From the NCBI GenBank assembly GCA_016794345.1, contig JAEUKE010000089.1:62001-126000 (forward strand): a stretch of 64,000 nt of DNA, written 5' to 3'. The notes beneath the pieces were generated by a model. That model worked only from the letters and a program-made list of their open reading frames with translations. It did not search any database and had not been told where the DNA came from. Positions within the stretch are counted from its first letter, which is position 1; each line of letters starts with the position of its first letter. Positions 44,976 through 53,993 of the stretch are shown here, one piece after another. The DNA comes from Myxococcales bacterium. GTDB lineage: Bacteria > Myxococcota_A > Polyangia > Polyangiales > Polyangiaceae. The position numbers and the translations under genes are program-made.

Positions 44976-45887
44976 GTGACCAGCGTGTCCGGCCGCCTGC
45001 GCCTTCGTGTTCACCGTGAAGTCGTGCGACACGTCGTTCCACGCTCCGGGCACCGTCTTGCCGTCTTTGTCGAGGAGCTTCATCTTCAGGTTGTATTTGC
45101 CGTCGCGCGGGTTCTTGATGCGCCAGGGCTTCCACTCTTTGATCTTGACCGTCTTGCCGTTCTCCACGCCAGGGCCCGTCAGTGTCGCCTCCACGCTGAA
45201 CTTGCCGTCGCCGAGCTCGGCGTTCACCAGGTAGAAGTCGACGAGCAGCCCTTCGGCCGGCGGCGCGCCGTCATTGGCGCCCTTGGGGCGGCTGTAGACG
45301 AACGTCGGATCGGTCGGCTTCCAGCCGGCCGTGCCCTTCTTGCCGACCCAAAAGGTCTGCACGGCGACCGGGGTCGCCTTGCCGATGGGCTTGACCGACT
45401 CGTGCGTGGGCCGGCTCGGGAACGCCACGAGCACGTGCTGCCCTTCCGCGAGCGTGTAGCTCGGATCCAGGTCCTTCAGCTTGATGGGCGCCTTCGCGTC
45501 GTCGATGCGCTTGTAGGGACGCCCGTCGACGATGACGTGCACGTGGTTTCCGCCGGCGGGGACGTCCCAGCCCTTGAGATCCAGCTTCACCTCGAACTCT
45601 CCCGCCTTGTCGGCCGGGATGACCTGGTTGGCCGTGGGAGCTTTGATCGCGAGCGTCGGCGCCTTCTCGGGCGCCGCAGCCGGCGCGCCCTCGACGAGCT
45701 CGACCTCGGGGAGCGGCGGAGGTGCGGGCGTGACGTCCGCCGCGGCGCTGCTCGCCACGGGCGGCGCAGCCGAATCCATGGCAGGCGGATCGGCGGTCGC
45801 GGTCTCCGGCTCGGGCTTGGGGTCGCTGCTGCAAGCGACCGAGAGCACGGTCGCGAGCGCCAACATCAGACGAGCCTTGTCATTCAT
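44973..45887 (-). CDS. Hypothetical lipoprotein
   Basis: A 304-residue lipoprotein (TVLSVACSSD) with a Pro/Ala/Glu linker to about residue 85 and a soluble domain: APTANQVIPADKAGEFEVKL, GGNHVHVIVDGRPYKRIDD and FYLVNAELGDGKFSVEATL. The His-x-His in NHVHV and the terminal GHAGH suggest possible metal binding, and the fold resembles DUF4399-like periplasmic domains, which I cannot confirm. AAGGAGG lies 6 nt upstream of the ATG, an excellent ribosome-binding site. It is followed by the ykgJ-like gene. Confidence 0.65.
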   Translation of the reverse strand: MNDKARLMLALATVLSVACSSDPKPEPETATADPPAMDSAAPPVASSAAADVTPAPPPLPEVELVEGAPAAAPEKAPTLAIKAPTANQVIPADKAGEFEVKLDLKGWDVPAGGNHVHVIVDGRPYKRIDDAKAPIKLKDLDPSYTLAEGQHVLVAFPSRPTHESVKPIGKATPVAVQTFWVGKKGTAGWKPTDPTFVYSRPKGANDGAPPAEGLLVDFYLVNAELGDGKFSVEATLTGPGVENGKTVKIKEWKPWRIKNPRDGKYNLKMKLLDKDGKTVPGAWNDVSHDFTVNTKAQAAGHAGH

Positions 45888-45957
45888 CTTCCAGCCTCCT
45901 TGAAGGCCCCGACACTCGGCCGCCGAGCGCGCACTGTCAACTGGCTCGACGAATGAC

Positions 45958-45991
45958 GAGGCCGTTCGCCCCGAGCGGGGCGAACGGCCTC
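45958..45991 (-). terminator. 15-bp perfect hairpin after the Cys-rich gene
   Basis: GAGGCCGTTCGCCCC pairs perfectly with GGGGCGAACGGCCTC around a GAGC loop. It lies 22 bp past the end of the minus-strand Cys-rich gene. No T-run follows, so it may stabilise the 3' end or terminate with help. Confidence 0.55.
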
Positions 45992-46013
45992 ACCGGACCC
46001 ACCGCTTCAACGA

Positions 46014-47600
46014 CTAGCAGCCGGAGCCGCAGATGCTGTTGGCTTCGTCGACGCAGACCGAGTCCCACGAGGTCGTGCAGCAGTACGAGTCGGCCTCGCA
46101 GACCTGGCCCTCGCAGCTGCCGCACTCGGCGCCCATGGCCGCGCCGGTGTCGCAGACGTCATGGCAGTCTTCGGTGCCGCAGCTGTCCGCCGCTTCGCCG
46201 ACGCAGACGTCGTCCCACGCGGTCTCACAGCAGTAAGGATCGACGCCGCAGACCGTCGCCGTGCAGGCGTCGCACGACGGGTCGAGCGGGCCGCCCGCCG
46301 TGTCCGTCCCGTGGTCGCAGTTGCCGCTTCCGCCGCCACCGCCGCCGCCCGGCGCGCAGTCGTTCAGGATGCCGGGGCAGGGGAGGCAGACGCCGTAACC
46401 GGCGGCGACCGACTCGCAATACATGTAGAGCTTGTGCTCGTTGTTGCCGAAGATGGCGTCGAGCGCGAGCGCGACGAGCGCGCCGCCGACGCCGGGGAAC
46501 AGCTGCCCGGTGAGCTGATCGATGTCGATGTCCTGGCAGTCGTTGTCCTCGCGGCAGGGGACGCAGACGCCGCACGAGATGTCCTGCAACGTGATCGCGC
46601 CGCAGACCGGCATCGGGTAGCCGACGAACGCGTCACCGATCGGCTGGCCGACGATCTCGTCCGTGCCGAGCGCCTCGCGGAGCGCCTCACCGACGTTGTA
46701 TTGGATGCCCGCCTGCGAGGCGACGCAGTCGTTGTCGCTGGAGCAGGTGTTCGTGATCTGGTTGTAGGGCGGCGGCAGCGTGAGCGCGCCCTGCCCGAGG
46801 TCCGAGCAGCCGGTCGCGTTCGGGCCGCAGGTGCCGGTCGAGGAGCCGAGCGGGATGTGGCAGGTGTTCTGCTCGCCGCCGCACCCGGCGCAATCTGCGC
46901 TCGTCACGCAGGTGCCGGGCGCCTCGTCGAGGCCACACTGCTTCTGGCAGGTGCCCGTCGTCAGGTCGCAGAACTCCCCGGCCTTGCAGGAGTAGGTCTC
47001 GCTGCACTCCGAGCACTTGTGGTTGTTGCAGGCCTTCGCGCCGCCGCACATCGAGCAGTCGTTGTCGGTCGTGCAGTCGTGGCCGCAAGCAGGCGCGCAC
47101 TCGTTGTTCTTGCAGATGTCCGTCGACTGACACTCCGAGGTGTCGTTTTCGGTGCAAGCTACACACTGGCCGGTCGCCGTGTTGCAGACGAGGTGGGCCG
47201 GGTCACAAGCTGCGCAGTCCCCGCTGTTCGCGCAGGTGATCTGCGGGACGCCGTTGCCGTCCGTCGGGCAGTCGAGGCCTTCCGGAACGCAGTTGCCCCA
47301 CGACGAGCAGACATAGCCTTCGGGACAGGACTGCGCGCCGTCGCCGCAGGCGACGCAGCGGCCGTACTCCTCGCCGGGCTCGATGCGACAGTTCGTCTTG
47401 TTGTCGGCGCAGCCCTCGCAGTGCGAGTCCTCGCGACAGTTCTTGGCGATGCAGACGCCGTTGTTGTTGCCGTCGTCGCCCCCGGTTCCGCTGTTGCCGC
47501 TGCCCCCGGTCCCGGCTTCGTCGTCGCTGCACGCGGCCAAGGAGAAAATGGTGAAGAGCGGGAGGGAGGCCAGGGGAAGAAGTCGGCGAAGAGACAGCAT
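46014..47600 (-). CDS. Cys-rich repeat lipoprotein
   Basis: A 528-residue secreted lipoprotein (FSLAACSD) with dozens of Cys in short Cx2-8C units across most of its length (CIAKNCREDSHCEGC; CTTDNDCSMCGGAKAC). Two copies of a module near the C-terminus share VCxxDxYCCxxxWDxVCVxEA (VCGVDPYCCETAWDDVCVGEA, VCEADSYCCTTSWDSVCVDEA). A Gly-rich linker (PGGGGGGGSG) separates it from the front part. Such proteins are numerous in myxobacteria and are presumed disulfide-stabilised surface proteins. I know no function. A tandem repeat lies in the divergent promoter region upstream. Confidence 0.78.
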   Translation of the reverse strand: MLSLRRLLPLASLPLFTIFSLAACSDDEAGTGGSGNSGTGGDDGNNNGVCIAKNCREDSHCEGCADNKTNCRIEPGEEYGRCVACGDGAQSCPEGYVCSSWGNCVPEGLDCPTDGNGVPQITCANSGDCAACDPAHLVCNTATGQCVACTENDTSECQSTDICKNNECAPACGHDCTTDNDCSMCGGAKACNNHKCSECSETYSCKAGEFCDLTTGTCQKQCGLDEAPGTCVTSADCAGCGGEQNTCHIPLGSSTGTCGPNATGCSDLGQGALTLPPPYNQITNTCSSDNDCVASQAGIQYNVGEALREALGTDEIVGQPIGDAFVGYPMPVCGAITLQDISCGVCVPCREDNDCQDIDIDQLTGQLFPGVGGALVALALDAIFGNNEHKLYMYCESVAAGYGVCLPCPGILNDCAPGGGGGGGSGNCDHGTDTAGGPLDPSCDACTATVCGVDPYCCETAWDDVCVGEAADSCGTEDCHDVCDTGAAMGAECGSCEGQVCEADSYCCTTSWDSVCVDEANSICGSGC

Positions 47601-47681
47601 TCTTTCACCATGCCAAGGCCCGGCTCCGAACACAAGACTCCGGGGAACGCCGGGCGAGCAGGGCCTTAGCAGGGCGCGCAC

Positions 47682-47758
47682 GGCCTCCGAGAGCGAGCAT
47701 GGCCTCAGAGAGCGAGCATGGCCTCAGAGAGCGAGCATGGCCTCCGCACAGCGAGTAT
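47682..47758. repeat. Four 19-bp tandem repeats in a divergent promoter region
   Basis: Unit GGCCTCMGAGAGCGAGCAT occurs at 47682-47700, 47701-47719 and 47720-47738 (units 2 and 3 identical, unit 1 one base different), with a degenerate 20-bp fourth copy at 47739-47758. It fills most of the 169-bp gap between the Cys-rich and TPR genes, ending 11 bp before the GTG at 47770. Confidence 0.8.
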
Positions 47759-47769
47759 GGTGGCCCCCC

Positions 47770-49188
47770 GTGAGCGAGCCGGCCGAGGACAGCGACGACA
47801 CCCCCCGTCCGCGCCGCCGCTCGCGCCGCGCCCTCGTCGCCGGCGGCGTCGCGGTGGGCTTGGCGCTCGTCTCCGGCGGGGCGCTCGCCCACCGGAGCCG
47901 TTCGGCTGCGCGCCGCGCCCAGGCGAGCGCCCTCGCCAGTCAGGCGTACGAACGGCTGCGTGAGGGCCGCATCGGCTCGGCGCTGAAGCTCGCGACCGAC
48001 GCGCGCAAGCTCGACCCGGGCGGACGTGACCCGGCCTACGCTTGGATGCACGCGACGGGGCTCGCCCTGCTCGAGGACGCCGGAGGCGCGAAGGAGGCGG
48101 TGGGCTTCATGAACGAGGCCCGGCGGCTGGGCGCAGCCGGGACCGACCTCGCGTTCTGCCTGGTCGTCGGCGCGGTCGCGGTGCGTAACGACAAGCTCGC
48201 CCGCCGGACGCTCGCCCAGCACGAGGGGCAGGGCATCGTCGAGGATGCCTTCTATGCATTCGCTCGCGGCGCCGCCCTCGACCTCTGCTGTGACGGTGCA
48301 GCCGCCGAGGCCTACGAGTCCTCGCTCTCGCTCTGGGCGGACGCGGTCCTGCCGCGCCTGCGCCTCGCCCGCGCCCACCTCCTCCGAGGCAAGACGACCG
48401 ATGCCAAGGAAGCGGTCGCCCCTCTGCCGCGCGACGCGATCGGTCGGCTCGTCATCGAGGCCGCCGCCGCTCGCCTCGAGACCAGGCGCGTCGCTCCGGC
48501 GCCGCCCTTCGGGTCCGCCGCGATCGCGGAGGCTCCGCGCGCGCTCCGTCCGATCGGCCTCGCGCTCCTCGTGCAGGCCGACGACCCCAACGCTGCCCTC
48601 GACGCCGCGATGGACGACGTGGACTCGCCGCTCGTGGCCGTGCTCAGCGGAAAGCTCGCGATGATCGGCGGCGATCTCGTCTCGGCCGAGGCCGCGGCCA
48701 GGGCGGCCCAGCGCATGCGGCCCGAGTCGCCCGACGTCGCGGCGTTCGGCGTCCAGCTTGCGCTCGCGCGCGGCGATCTCGATCGCGCCCGCGCCATCGC
48801 GGAGGAGAGCGGGGATGCGGCGACCACCGCGATCGTGGCGGCGATCGACGCGTACGAGCGAAAGGCCCCCGAGAAGATCCGCGAGGCCGTCGAGGCCGCG
48901 ATGGATGCGGGCGTCTCGCCGTGGCGCCTCGCCAATGAAGCGCGCGGTACGCTCGGCGATGGGCCTCCTCCAGTGGTGGCGGTCGTGCCCAAGGGCGCGC
49001 CGCTCCCGCCGCTCTGGGCCGCCCTGGAAGAAGGCGAGCCCTGGGCGGACGTCGTCCTCTTCGACGCCGCGTTCGCCGCCGGCGACACGCGCACCTGCCA
49101 GGCCGTGGTCGACCGCTGGAAGGAGCCGTCCAAGCCGCGGGACGCCCGGCGGGCGCTGCTCACTGGAAAGCCGCCCAGCATTCGCTGA
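47770..49188 (+). CDS. TPR-like membrane-anchored protein
   Basis: A 472-residue protein from GTG 47770. A short acidic/Arg-rich N-terminus is followed by one membrane segment (ALVAGGVAVGLALVSGGALA, about 20-40), then helix-turn-helix repeats of TPR type (ASQAYERLREGRIGSALKLATDARKLDPG; AAARAAQRMRPESPDVAAFGVQLALARGDLDRARAIA). Probably a scaffold in the periplasm or cytoplasm. The promoter would lie in or next to the 19-bp tandem repeats. Ribosome-binding site is poor. Confidence 0.65.
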   Translation: MSEPAEDSDDTPRPRRRSRRALVAGGVAVGLALVSGGALAHRSRSAARRAQASALASQAYERLREGRIGSALKLATDARKLDPGGRDPAYAWMHATGLALLEDAGGAKEAVGFMNEARRLGAAGTDLAFCLVVGAVAVRNDKLARRTLAQHEGQGIVEDAFYAFARGAALDLCCDGAAAEAYESSLSLWADAVLPRLRLARAHLLRGKTTDAKEAVAPLPRDAIGRLVIEAAAARLETRRVAPAPPFGSAAIAEAPRALRPIGLALLVQADDPNAALDAAMDDVDSPLVAVLSGKLAMIGGDLVSAEAAARAAQRMRPESPDVAAFGVQLALARGDLDRARAIAEESGDAATTAIVAAIDAYERKAPEKIREAVEAAMDAGVSPWRLANEARGTLGDGPPPVVAVVPKGAPLPPLWAALEEGEPWADVVLFDAAFAAGDTRTCQAVVDRWKEPSKPRDARRALLTGKPPSIR

Positions 49189-49269
49189 TCGGGCGCGACA
49201 AATCGTGACTCTTCCCTGAGCGACGCTGATCCCCTCGGCCCGGCCCCGTGGTAGGTTCGGCGCCCCTCC

Positions 49270-50898
49270 GTGAGCGACGCACACCGCTTCTCCCCCCTCG
49301 TCGCTGCGCTCGCCGCGGCTGCCATCACGTTCGGGCCGAGCCTCGCGCTCGCTCAGCCGGCCGAGCCTCCGCCGAGCGAGCCGAAGCCGGCCGAGCCCCC
49401 GCCGGAGGAGCCGAAGCCGGCCGACCCTCCGCCGGAGGAGCCCAAGCCCGCGGAGCCTCCGCCGGAGCAGAAGGCGCCGGCCGTCGAGAAGAAAGACGAG
49501 AAGGTCGCCGCCGCCGAGGCGGACGCGAAGGACGCGAAGAAGCCCGAGGCCCCGGAGGACAAGCCACACAAGGGCTCGTTCGAGTTCGGCTCGTACGGGC
49601 GCGTGGTCGCCGCGTGGAACGGCGAGGGTGGGCGCGGTCGCGACGCGGACATCGTCGCGCGTGGCTCCCGCATGGACGAGAGCGTCTACACCGAGATCGA
49701 GCTCCGCCGCGAGGACGATTGGGCGGTCACCGGCATCCACACGAACATCGTGGCCACGCTCGCCGTCGCGAGCCCCATCTTCCATTACACCGGCGATTTC
49801 GACATCGCGATGGCCGTCCGGAACCTCTTCCTCGAGGGCAACGACATCGGCATCAAGGGTCTGTCGGCCTGGGCAGGCTCGCGAATGGTCCGCGGCGACG
49901 ACATCTACCTGCTGGACTTCTGGCCGCTCGACAACCTGAACCTCCTCGGCGCGGGTGTCGGCTACCGCCACGAGGTGGGCACCAGCGCGAGGCTCGCGGT
50001 CGGCGCCACCCAGCCCGACTCGGTGTTTTTCCGCCAGTCCGTCGTTCGCCCGGCGCCGCTCGATCAGTTCGGCGCCGTTCCGGTGGAGCTGCTCGACAGG
50101 CAGAAGGTCATTGGCGCCCTCCGCATCCAGCACGACCAGAAGTTCGGCGAGCGCGACAAGCCGGGCCCCGGCATCAAGCTCGTCCTGTACGGTGAGGGCC
50201 ACGGCTTGCCGGAAGGCATTCGCGAGCCCAAAGAAGGCACGAAGGAGCAGCTGCCCAGCGACGGCGGCTACGCCGTCGGCGGGCAGGTCACGCTCTACAC
50301 CGGCGAGCGCAACACCTTCATCCACCTCTGGGCGCGTTATTCGGGCGGGCTCGGCGCGTTCGGCCAGTTCGATTCGCCCGGCCAGCTCTCGCTCGACAAG
50401 ACGACGACCGGCGCGCACCAGCTGCTCTTCGCGGCGGCCGGCAACGCCGAATACGACTTCTTCGGTGTCATGCTCGGCTCGTACATCCGGTCCTTCCGCG
50501 ACGCGAGCGAGGGCCTCAATTTCGAGGACGTGGACGAGGGCGTCGTCATCCTGCGGCCCACCTTCTGGTTCGGGGACATCGCCGGCGCCTCGCTCGAGGG
50601 GACCTTCGAGATGGTGCAGCGAGGTGTCATCACCGAGCCGGCCAGCGACCCCGCCGCCGCGCCGGAGGGACCGTTCATCGCGAGCATGTGGCGCCTCGGC
50701 GTGATGCCTTTCATCACGCCCGCCGGGCGCGGCAACTTCACCCGCCCTCAGCTCCGCGTCATCTACAACGTCGCCTTCCGCGACGACAGCGCGCGCCTCC
50801 TCTACCCGGTGGACGACGGCTTCCGCGAGCGGAACGTCGAGCACTTCATCGGGCTCGGCGCCGAGTGGTGGTTCAACTCCAGCAGCTACGGGTTTTGA
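49270..50898 (+). CDS. Maltoporin-like outer-membrane porin
   Basis: A 542-residue exported protein from GTG 49270 with signal peptide (SLALAQPAE). A Pro/Glu/Lys low-complexity region (three PPPEEPKPA-like units, about 35-75) precedes a barrel that resembles LamB/carbohydrate porins: GSFEFGSYGRVVAAWNGEGG, FDIAMAVRNLFLEGNDI, and the end GLGAEWWFNSSSYGF with its terminal Phe. The adjacent downstream gene is a secreted alpha-amylase, so maltodextrin uptake is likely. One base separates the two genes. Confidence 0.78.
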   Translation: MSDAHRFSPLVAALAAAAITFGPSLALAQPAEPPPSEPKPAEPPPEEPKPADPPPEEPKPAEPPPEQKAPAVEKKDEKVAAAEADAKDAKKPEAPEDKPHKGSFEFGSYGRVVAAWNGEGGRGRDADIVARGSRMDESVYTEIELRREDDWAVTGIHTNIVATLAVASPIFHYTGDFDIAMAVRNLFLEGNDIGIKGLSAWAGSRMVRGDDIYLLDFWPLDNLNLLGAGVGYRHEVGTSARLAVGATQPDSVFFRQSVVRPAPLDQFGAVPVELLDRQKVIGALRIQHDQKFGERDKPGPGIKLVLYGEGHGLPEGIREPKEGTKEQLPSDGGYAVGGQVTLYTGERNTFIHLWARYSGGLGAFGQFDSPGQLSLDKTTTGAHQLLFAAAGNAEYDFFGVMLGSYIRSFRDASEGLNFEDVDEGVVILRPTFWFGDIAGASLEGTFEMVQRGVITEPASDPAAAPEGPFIASMWRLGVMPFITPAGRGNFTRPQLRVIYNVAFRDDSARLLYPVDDGFRERNVEHFIGLGAEWWFNSSSYGF

Positions 50899-50899
50899 A

Positions 50900-52771
50900 A
50901 TGCATCACCTCAAGTCCATTCGCACCGCGCTCCTTGCCCTCGTCTGCTCCGTCGCCGGCGGCTACCAGGCCTCCGGGTGCATGTCGTACGAAGAAGGGCT
51001 CGAAGGAGAGATCGAGCTCACGACCCAGGTCTCGGATTGGCGAGACGAGGTCATCTACCAGGTGCTGGTGGACCGCTTCGCGGACGGCGACGAGGGCAAC
51101 AACTACGGCGTCGACCGCACGGCCATGGGCAAATACCACGGCGGGGATTGGCGCGGCCTCGAGCAGAACCTCGACTATCTGTCGGAGCTCGGCGTCACCA
51201 CGCTCTGGATCTCACCCATCATCAAGAACGTCGACACCGACGCAGGCTTCGACGGCTACCACGGGTATTGGGCGCAGGACCTGACCGCGCTGAACCCCCA
51301 CTACGGCGATCTGGCCGATCTGCGCAGCCTCGTCTTCTCCGCCCACGAGAAGAAGATGAAGGTGATCGTCGACATCGTGACGAACCACATGGGCCAGCTC
51401 TTCTATTACGACATCAACATGAACGGGGAGCCGGACGACCGCGTCCAGGGTGACGGCATCACGTCGGACGTCGTGCACATCAATGAATACGATCCGGACT
51501 TTAACCCGTTCGGCCCCGTCATCGCGCGGACGTCCCTCGGGGAGGCAGGCCCGGCGCCCGTCATCTTCGTGCGCGACCCGGCGACGAACCACATGCCGCC
51601 TCTGCCCGAGGTCTTCCAGGACCCGCGTGCTTACAACCGGCGCGGCCGGACGGTGAACTTCGACATCGAGGACCAGCTCCTCCACGGAGATTTCCCGGGC
51701 GGCCTGAAGGACATCAACACCACGCTGTGCGGCCCGCGCGACGGCCTCCCCGTCAAAGAGGCGATGGTCGAGTCCTACGCGCGATGGGTCGAGCTGACCG
51801 ACATCGACGGCTTCCGGATCGACACCGTGAAGCACGTGGAGCGGGAGTTCTGGCGGTACTTCACGCAGAAGGTCCGCCAGCGCCTCGCCGCGAACGGCAA
51901 GAAGCGCTTCCTGATGTTCGGCGAGGTGTTCGACGGCAACGATCAGCTGAACGGCGTCTTCACGAAGAACGACCTGCCGACCGAGGAGGAGCTCGCGAGC
52001 GAGAACGCCTGCGTGACCGACGGCAAGCAGATCACCGGCGACCAGCTCGACAGCGTCTTCTATTTCCCGCAGCACTTCCAGGCCATCCGCGACGTCTTCC
52101 AGCAAGGTCAGTCGACCAAGCGCATCCAGGACCTCTGGGATCTGCGCACGACGAACTGGGGCACCGTGCCCGCCGAGCTCGGCATCGGCATCCCCCCGTC
52201 GGACGTGCCGATCAACTTCATCGACAACCACGACGTCCCGCGGTTCTTGTACCAGGGCACGAAGCCGGGGCTGCATAACGCCCTCACGTTCATCTTCACC
52301 GCCCAGGGGATCCCCTGCATCTATTACGGGACCGAGCAGGAGTTCAAAGGCGGCAACGACCCGTCGAACCGCGAGGACCTCTGGCCGACCGAGTTCAGCA
52401 CCGACAACTCGACCTTCCAGCTCATCAAGAAGCTCGCGAAGATCCGCCGCGACAGCGCGGCGATCCGCAAGGGCGCCGTGACGGTCACGTGGGCGAGCGA
52501 GCGAGCCGCCGACGAGGAGGACGCCGGCGTCTTCGCGTACGAGCGCTCCGGCGGGGACGCGGGCGACGACTACGCTCTCGTCGTCTTCAACGCCCATCTC
52601 GAGAAGGCGAGCGCGCCCGGCTTCATGGGCTCGCCCATGGTCGTGGGCGCGCCTCCCGGGACCACGCTGACCGACAAGCTCGGCTCGGGCGTGAGCGTGA
52701 CCGTCGGCGGTGACGGCTCGGTCGTGCTCGACCCGCTCGAGCCGCAGTCCGCGCTCGTGCTCGCGCCCTGA
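50900..52771 (+). CDS. Secreted GH13 alpha-amylase lipoprotein
   Basis: A 623-residue lipoprotein (leader ending YQASGC) that should hydrolyse alpha-1,4 glucans at the surface. GH13 regions are present: VIYQVLVDRFADGD, DIVTNHMGQ (region I), DGFRIDTVKHV with the nucleophile Asp (about 306), GEVFDG with the acid/base Glu (about 343), and NFIDNHDVPR with the third Asp (about 440). A C-terminal beta domain follows. It starts one base after the porin stop, making a two-gene glycan-use unit. Confidence 0.93.
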   Translation: MHHLKSIRTALLALVCSVAGGYQASGCMSYEEGLEGEIELTTQVSDWRDEVIYQVLVDRFADGDEGNNYGVDRTAMGKYHGGDWRGLEQNLDYLSELGVTTLWISPIIKNVDTDAGFDGYHGYWAQDLTALNPHYGDLADLRSLVFSAHEKKMKVIVDIVTNHMGQLFYYDINMNGEPDDRVQGDGITSDVVHINEYDPDFNPFGPVIARTSLGEAGPAPVIFVRDPATNHMPPLPEVFQDPRAYNRRGRTVNFDIEDQLLHGDFPGGLKDINTTLCGPRDGLPVKEAMVESYARWVELTDIDGFRIDTVKHVEREFWRYFTQKVRQRLAANGKKRFLMFGEVFDGNDQLNGVFTKNDLPTEEELASENACVTDGKQITGDQLDSVFYFPQHFQAIRDVFQQGQSTKRIQDLWDLRTTNWGTVPAELGIGIPPSDVPINFIDNHDVPRFLYQGTKPGLHNALTFIFTAQGIPCIYYGTEQEFKGGNDPSNREDLWPTEFSTDNSTFQLIKKLAKIRRDSAAIRKGAVTVTWASERAADEEDAGVFAYERSGGDAGDDYALVVFNAHLEKASAPGFMGSPMVVGAPPGTTLTDKLGSGVSVTVGGDGSVVLDPLEPQSALVLAP

Positions 52772-52774
52772 CCG

Positions 52775-53457
52775 TCAGGCTGCCTTCAGCACCACCTTCT
52801 CGCAGTCGTCCTCCTTGTCCACGAACATCTGGAAGCCGCGCGCCGCGTCGCGCAGCGGAAGGACGTGCGTGATGATGAAGCTCGGGTCGATCTCGCCGCG
52901 CTCGATCCGCTCGAGGAGGGGGCGCATGTAGCGCTGGACGTGGCACTGCCCCGGCCGGATCGTGAGGCTCTTGTTCACCACCGCACCCATCGGGAACTTG
53001 TCGACGAAGCCGCCATAGACGCCGATGACGGACACGGTGCCGCCGGTCCGGCAGGCCCGGATCGCCTCACGCAGCGCGAGCGGCCTGTCGGACTCCAGCA
53101 TGAGCGCCTGCTTCACCCGGTCGTACGCGTTGAGCGGGCCGTGTGCGTGGGCCTCGAGGCCGACCGCGTCGATGCAGGCGTCTGGCCCGCGGCCGCCGGT
53201 GAGCTCCAGGAGCGCATCGTAGACGTCGTCTTCGGCGTAGTTGATCGCCTCGGTCGCGCCGACCTCCCCCATGAACTCGTGCCCAGGATGTCGCCCTTCT
53301 CCATCGTGGGGACGAACCCACCATAGAGGTGCAGATCCTAGCCGCAGATCGCGGTCGAGGTGACGCGGATGATGGCGTCGCGTGCATTCAGGATCTTGGG
53401 CTCGGGGACGTCGACCACGCGCACGTCCCGCTTCCCCATCCAGCAGTTGGCCTTCAC
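52775..53457 (-). pseudogene. Decayed zinc-dependent alcohol dehydrogenase
   Basis: The start VKANCWMGKRDVRVVDVPEPK and TSTAICG match zinc-dependent (formaldehyde-type) alcohol dehydrogenases, but the next codon is TAG (53338-53340) where Ser is expected. One base is then missing at about 53280 (GGC-ACGAG for GGCCACGAG), shifting the frame. After GHEFMGEV the text jumps to GATEAINYAEDDVYDALLELT, a loss of roughly 150 residues that held the structural zinc site. The NAD-binding C-terminus reads on to KVVLKAA at 52775. Three independent lesions show a pseudogene. It overlaps the SRPBCC stop (GTGA), a relict of operon coupling. Confidence 0.85.
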
Positions 53458-53816
53458 GGGACCCTCTCTTCTGCAAACGATGTCGTCTCGGGCGAGGTCT
53501 TCACCTCGGGCGGAACGTCTCGCGCGGGCCACGCGGCGTGTTTGCCCCGGTGGATGCTGGCGTCGGAGTGGACGACCTCGCCCGTCTCGAGCACTTGCTT
53601 CAAGCGCCGGAGGTCTCCCGCGATCTGTTGCCCGGGCTCCTCCCCGAAGAGCTTCGCGAGCAGCTTGCCCGCTCCGCCGCCCGGAGCCTGATAACGCAGC
53701 TCGACTCGCACCTCGGTCCCCCTGCCGCTCGGGGCCGGTCGGAACTCGACGCTGCCTTCGTGAGCGATGTCCGACCTACCGACGGTTCGCCAGGCGATCT
53801 TCTCGCCTGGCGCCGA
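53454..53816 (-). pseudogene. 5'-truncated SRPBCC-family gene
   Basis: From about 53816 the frame reads APGEKIAWRTVGRSDIAHEG, SVEFRPAPSGRGTEVRVELR and KLLAKLFGEEPGQQIAGDLR, the C-terminal half of a cyclase/dehydrase-like SRPBCC protein. The N-terminal half is missing: the sequence upstream in this frame is unlike the family. This gene normally precedes the alcohol dehydrogenase in related genomes (family knowledge), and the GTGA overlap between them survives. Both members are therefore broken. Confidence 0.65.
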
Positions 53817-53993
53817 GGTCCCTGAGCGGCGCTGCCGCCGAGCGCGCCCAATCGGAGCTTCCCTGGGTGTGAGGCACGAGGACCCTCCGCACCGACCCAG
53901 CGCTGCAACCGCCGTACCCAGTCCCAAGCTGGCAGTCTGCCAGGTTTCTCAACAAGACTGAGTCGCGTTTGTTCCGTTGAGGAGGGCATGGCG

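Noticed and set aside
47605..50844. 1079-codon minus-strand open frame over the TPR and porin genes
   Set aside because: No motif and the opposite strand has signal peptides and family-like sequence.
52769..52777. TGACCGTCA at the amylase stop as another palindrome copy
   Set aside because: Spacer is one base, not six; kept out of the count.
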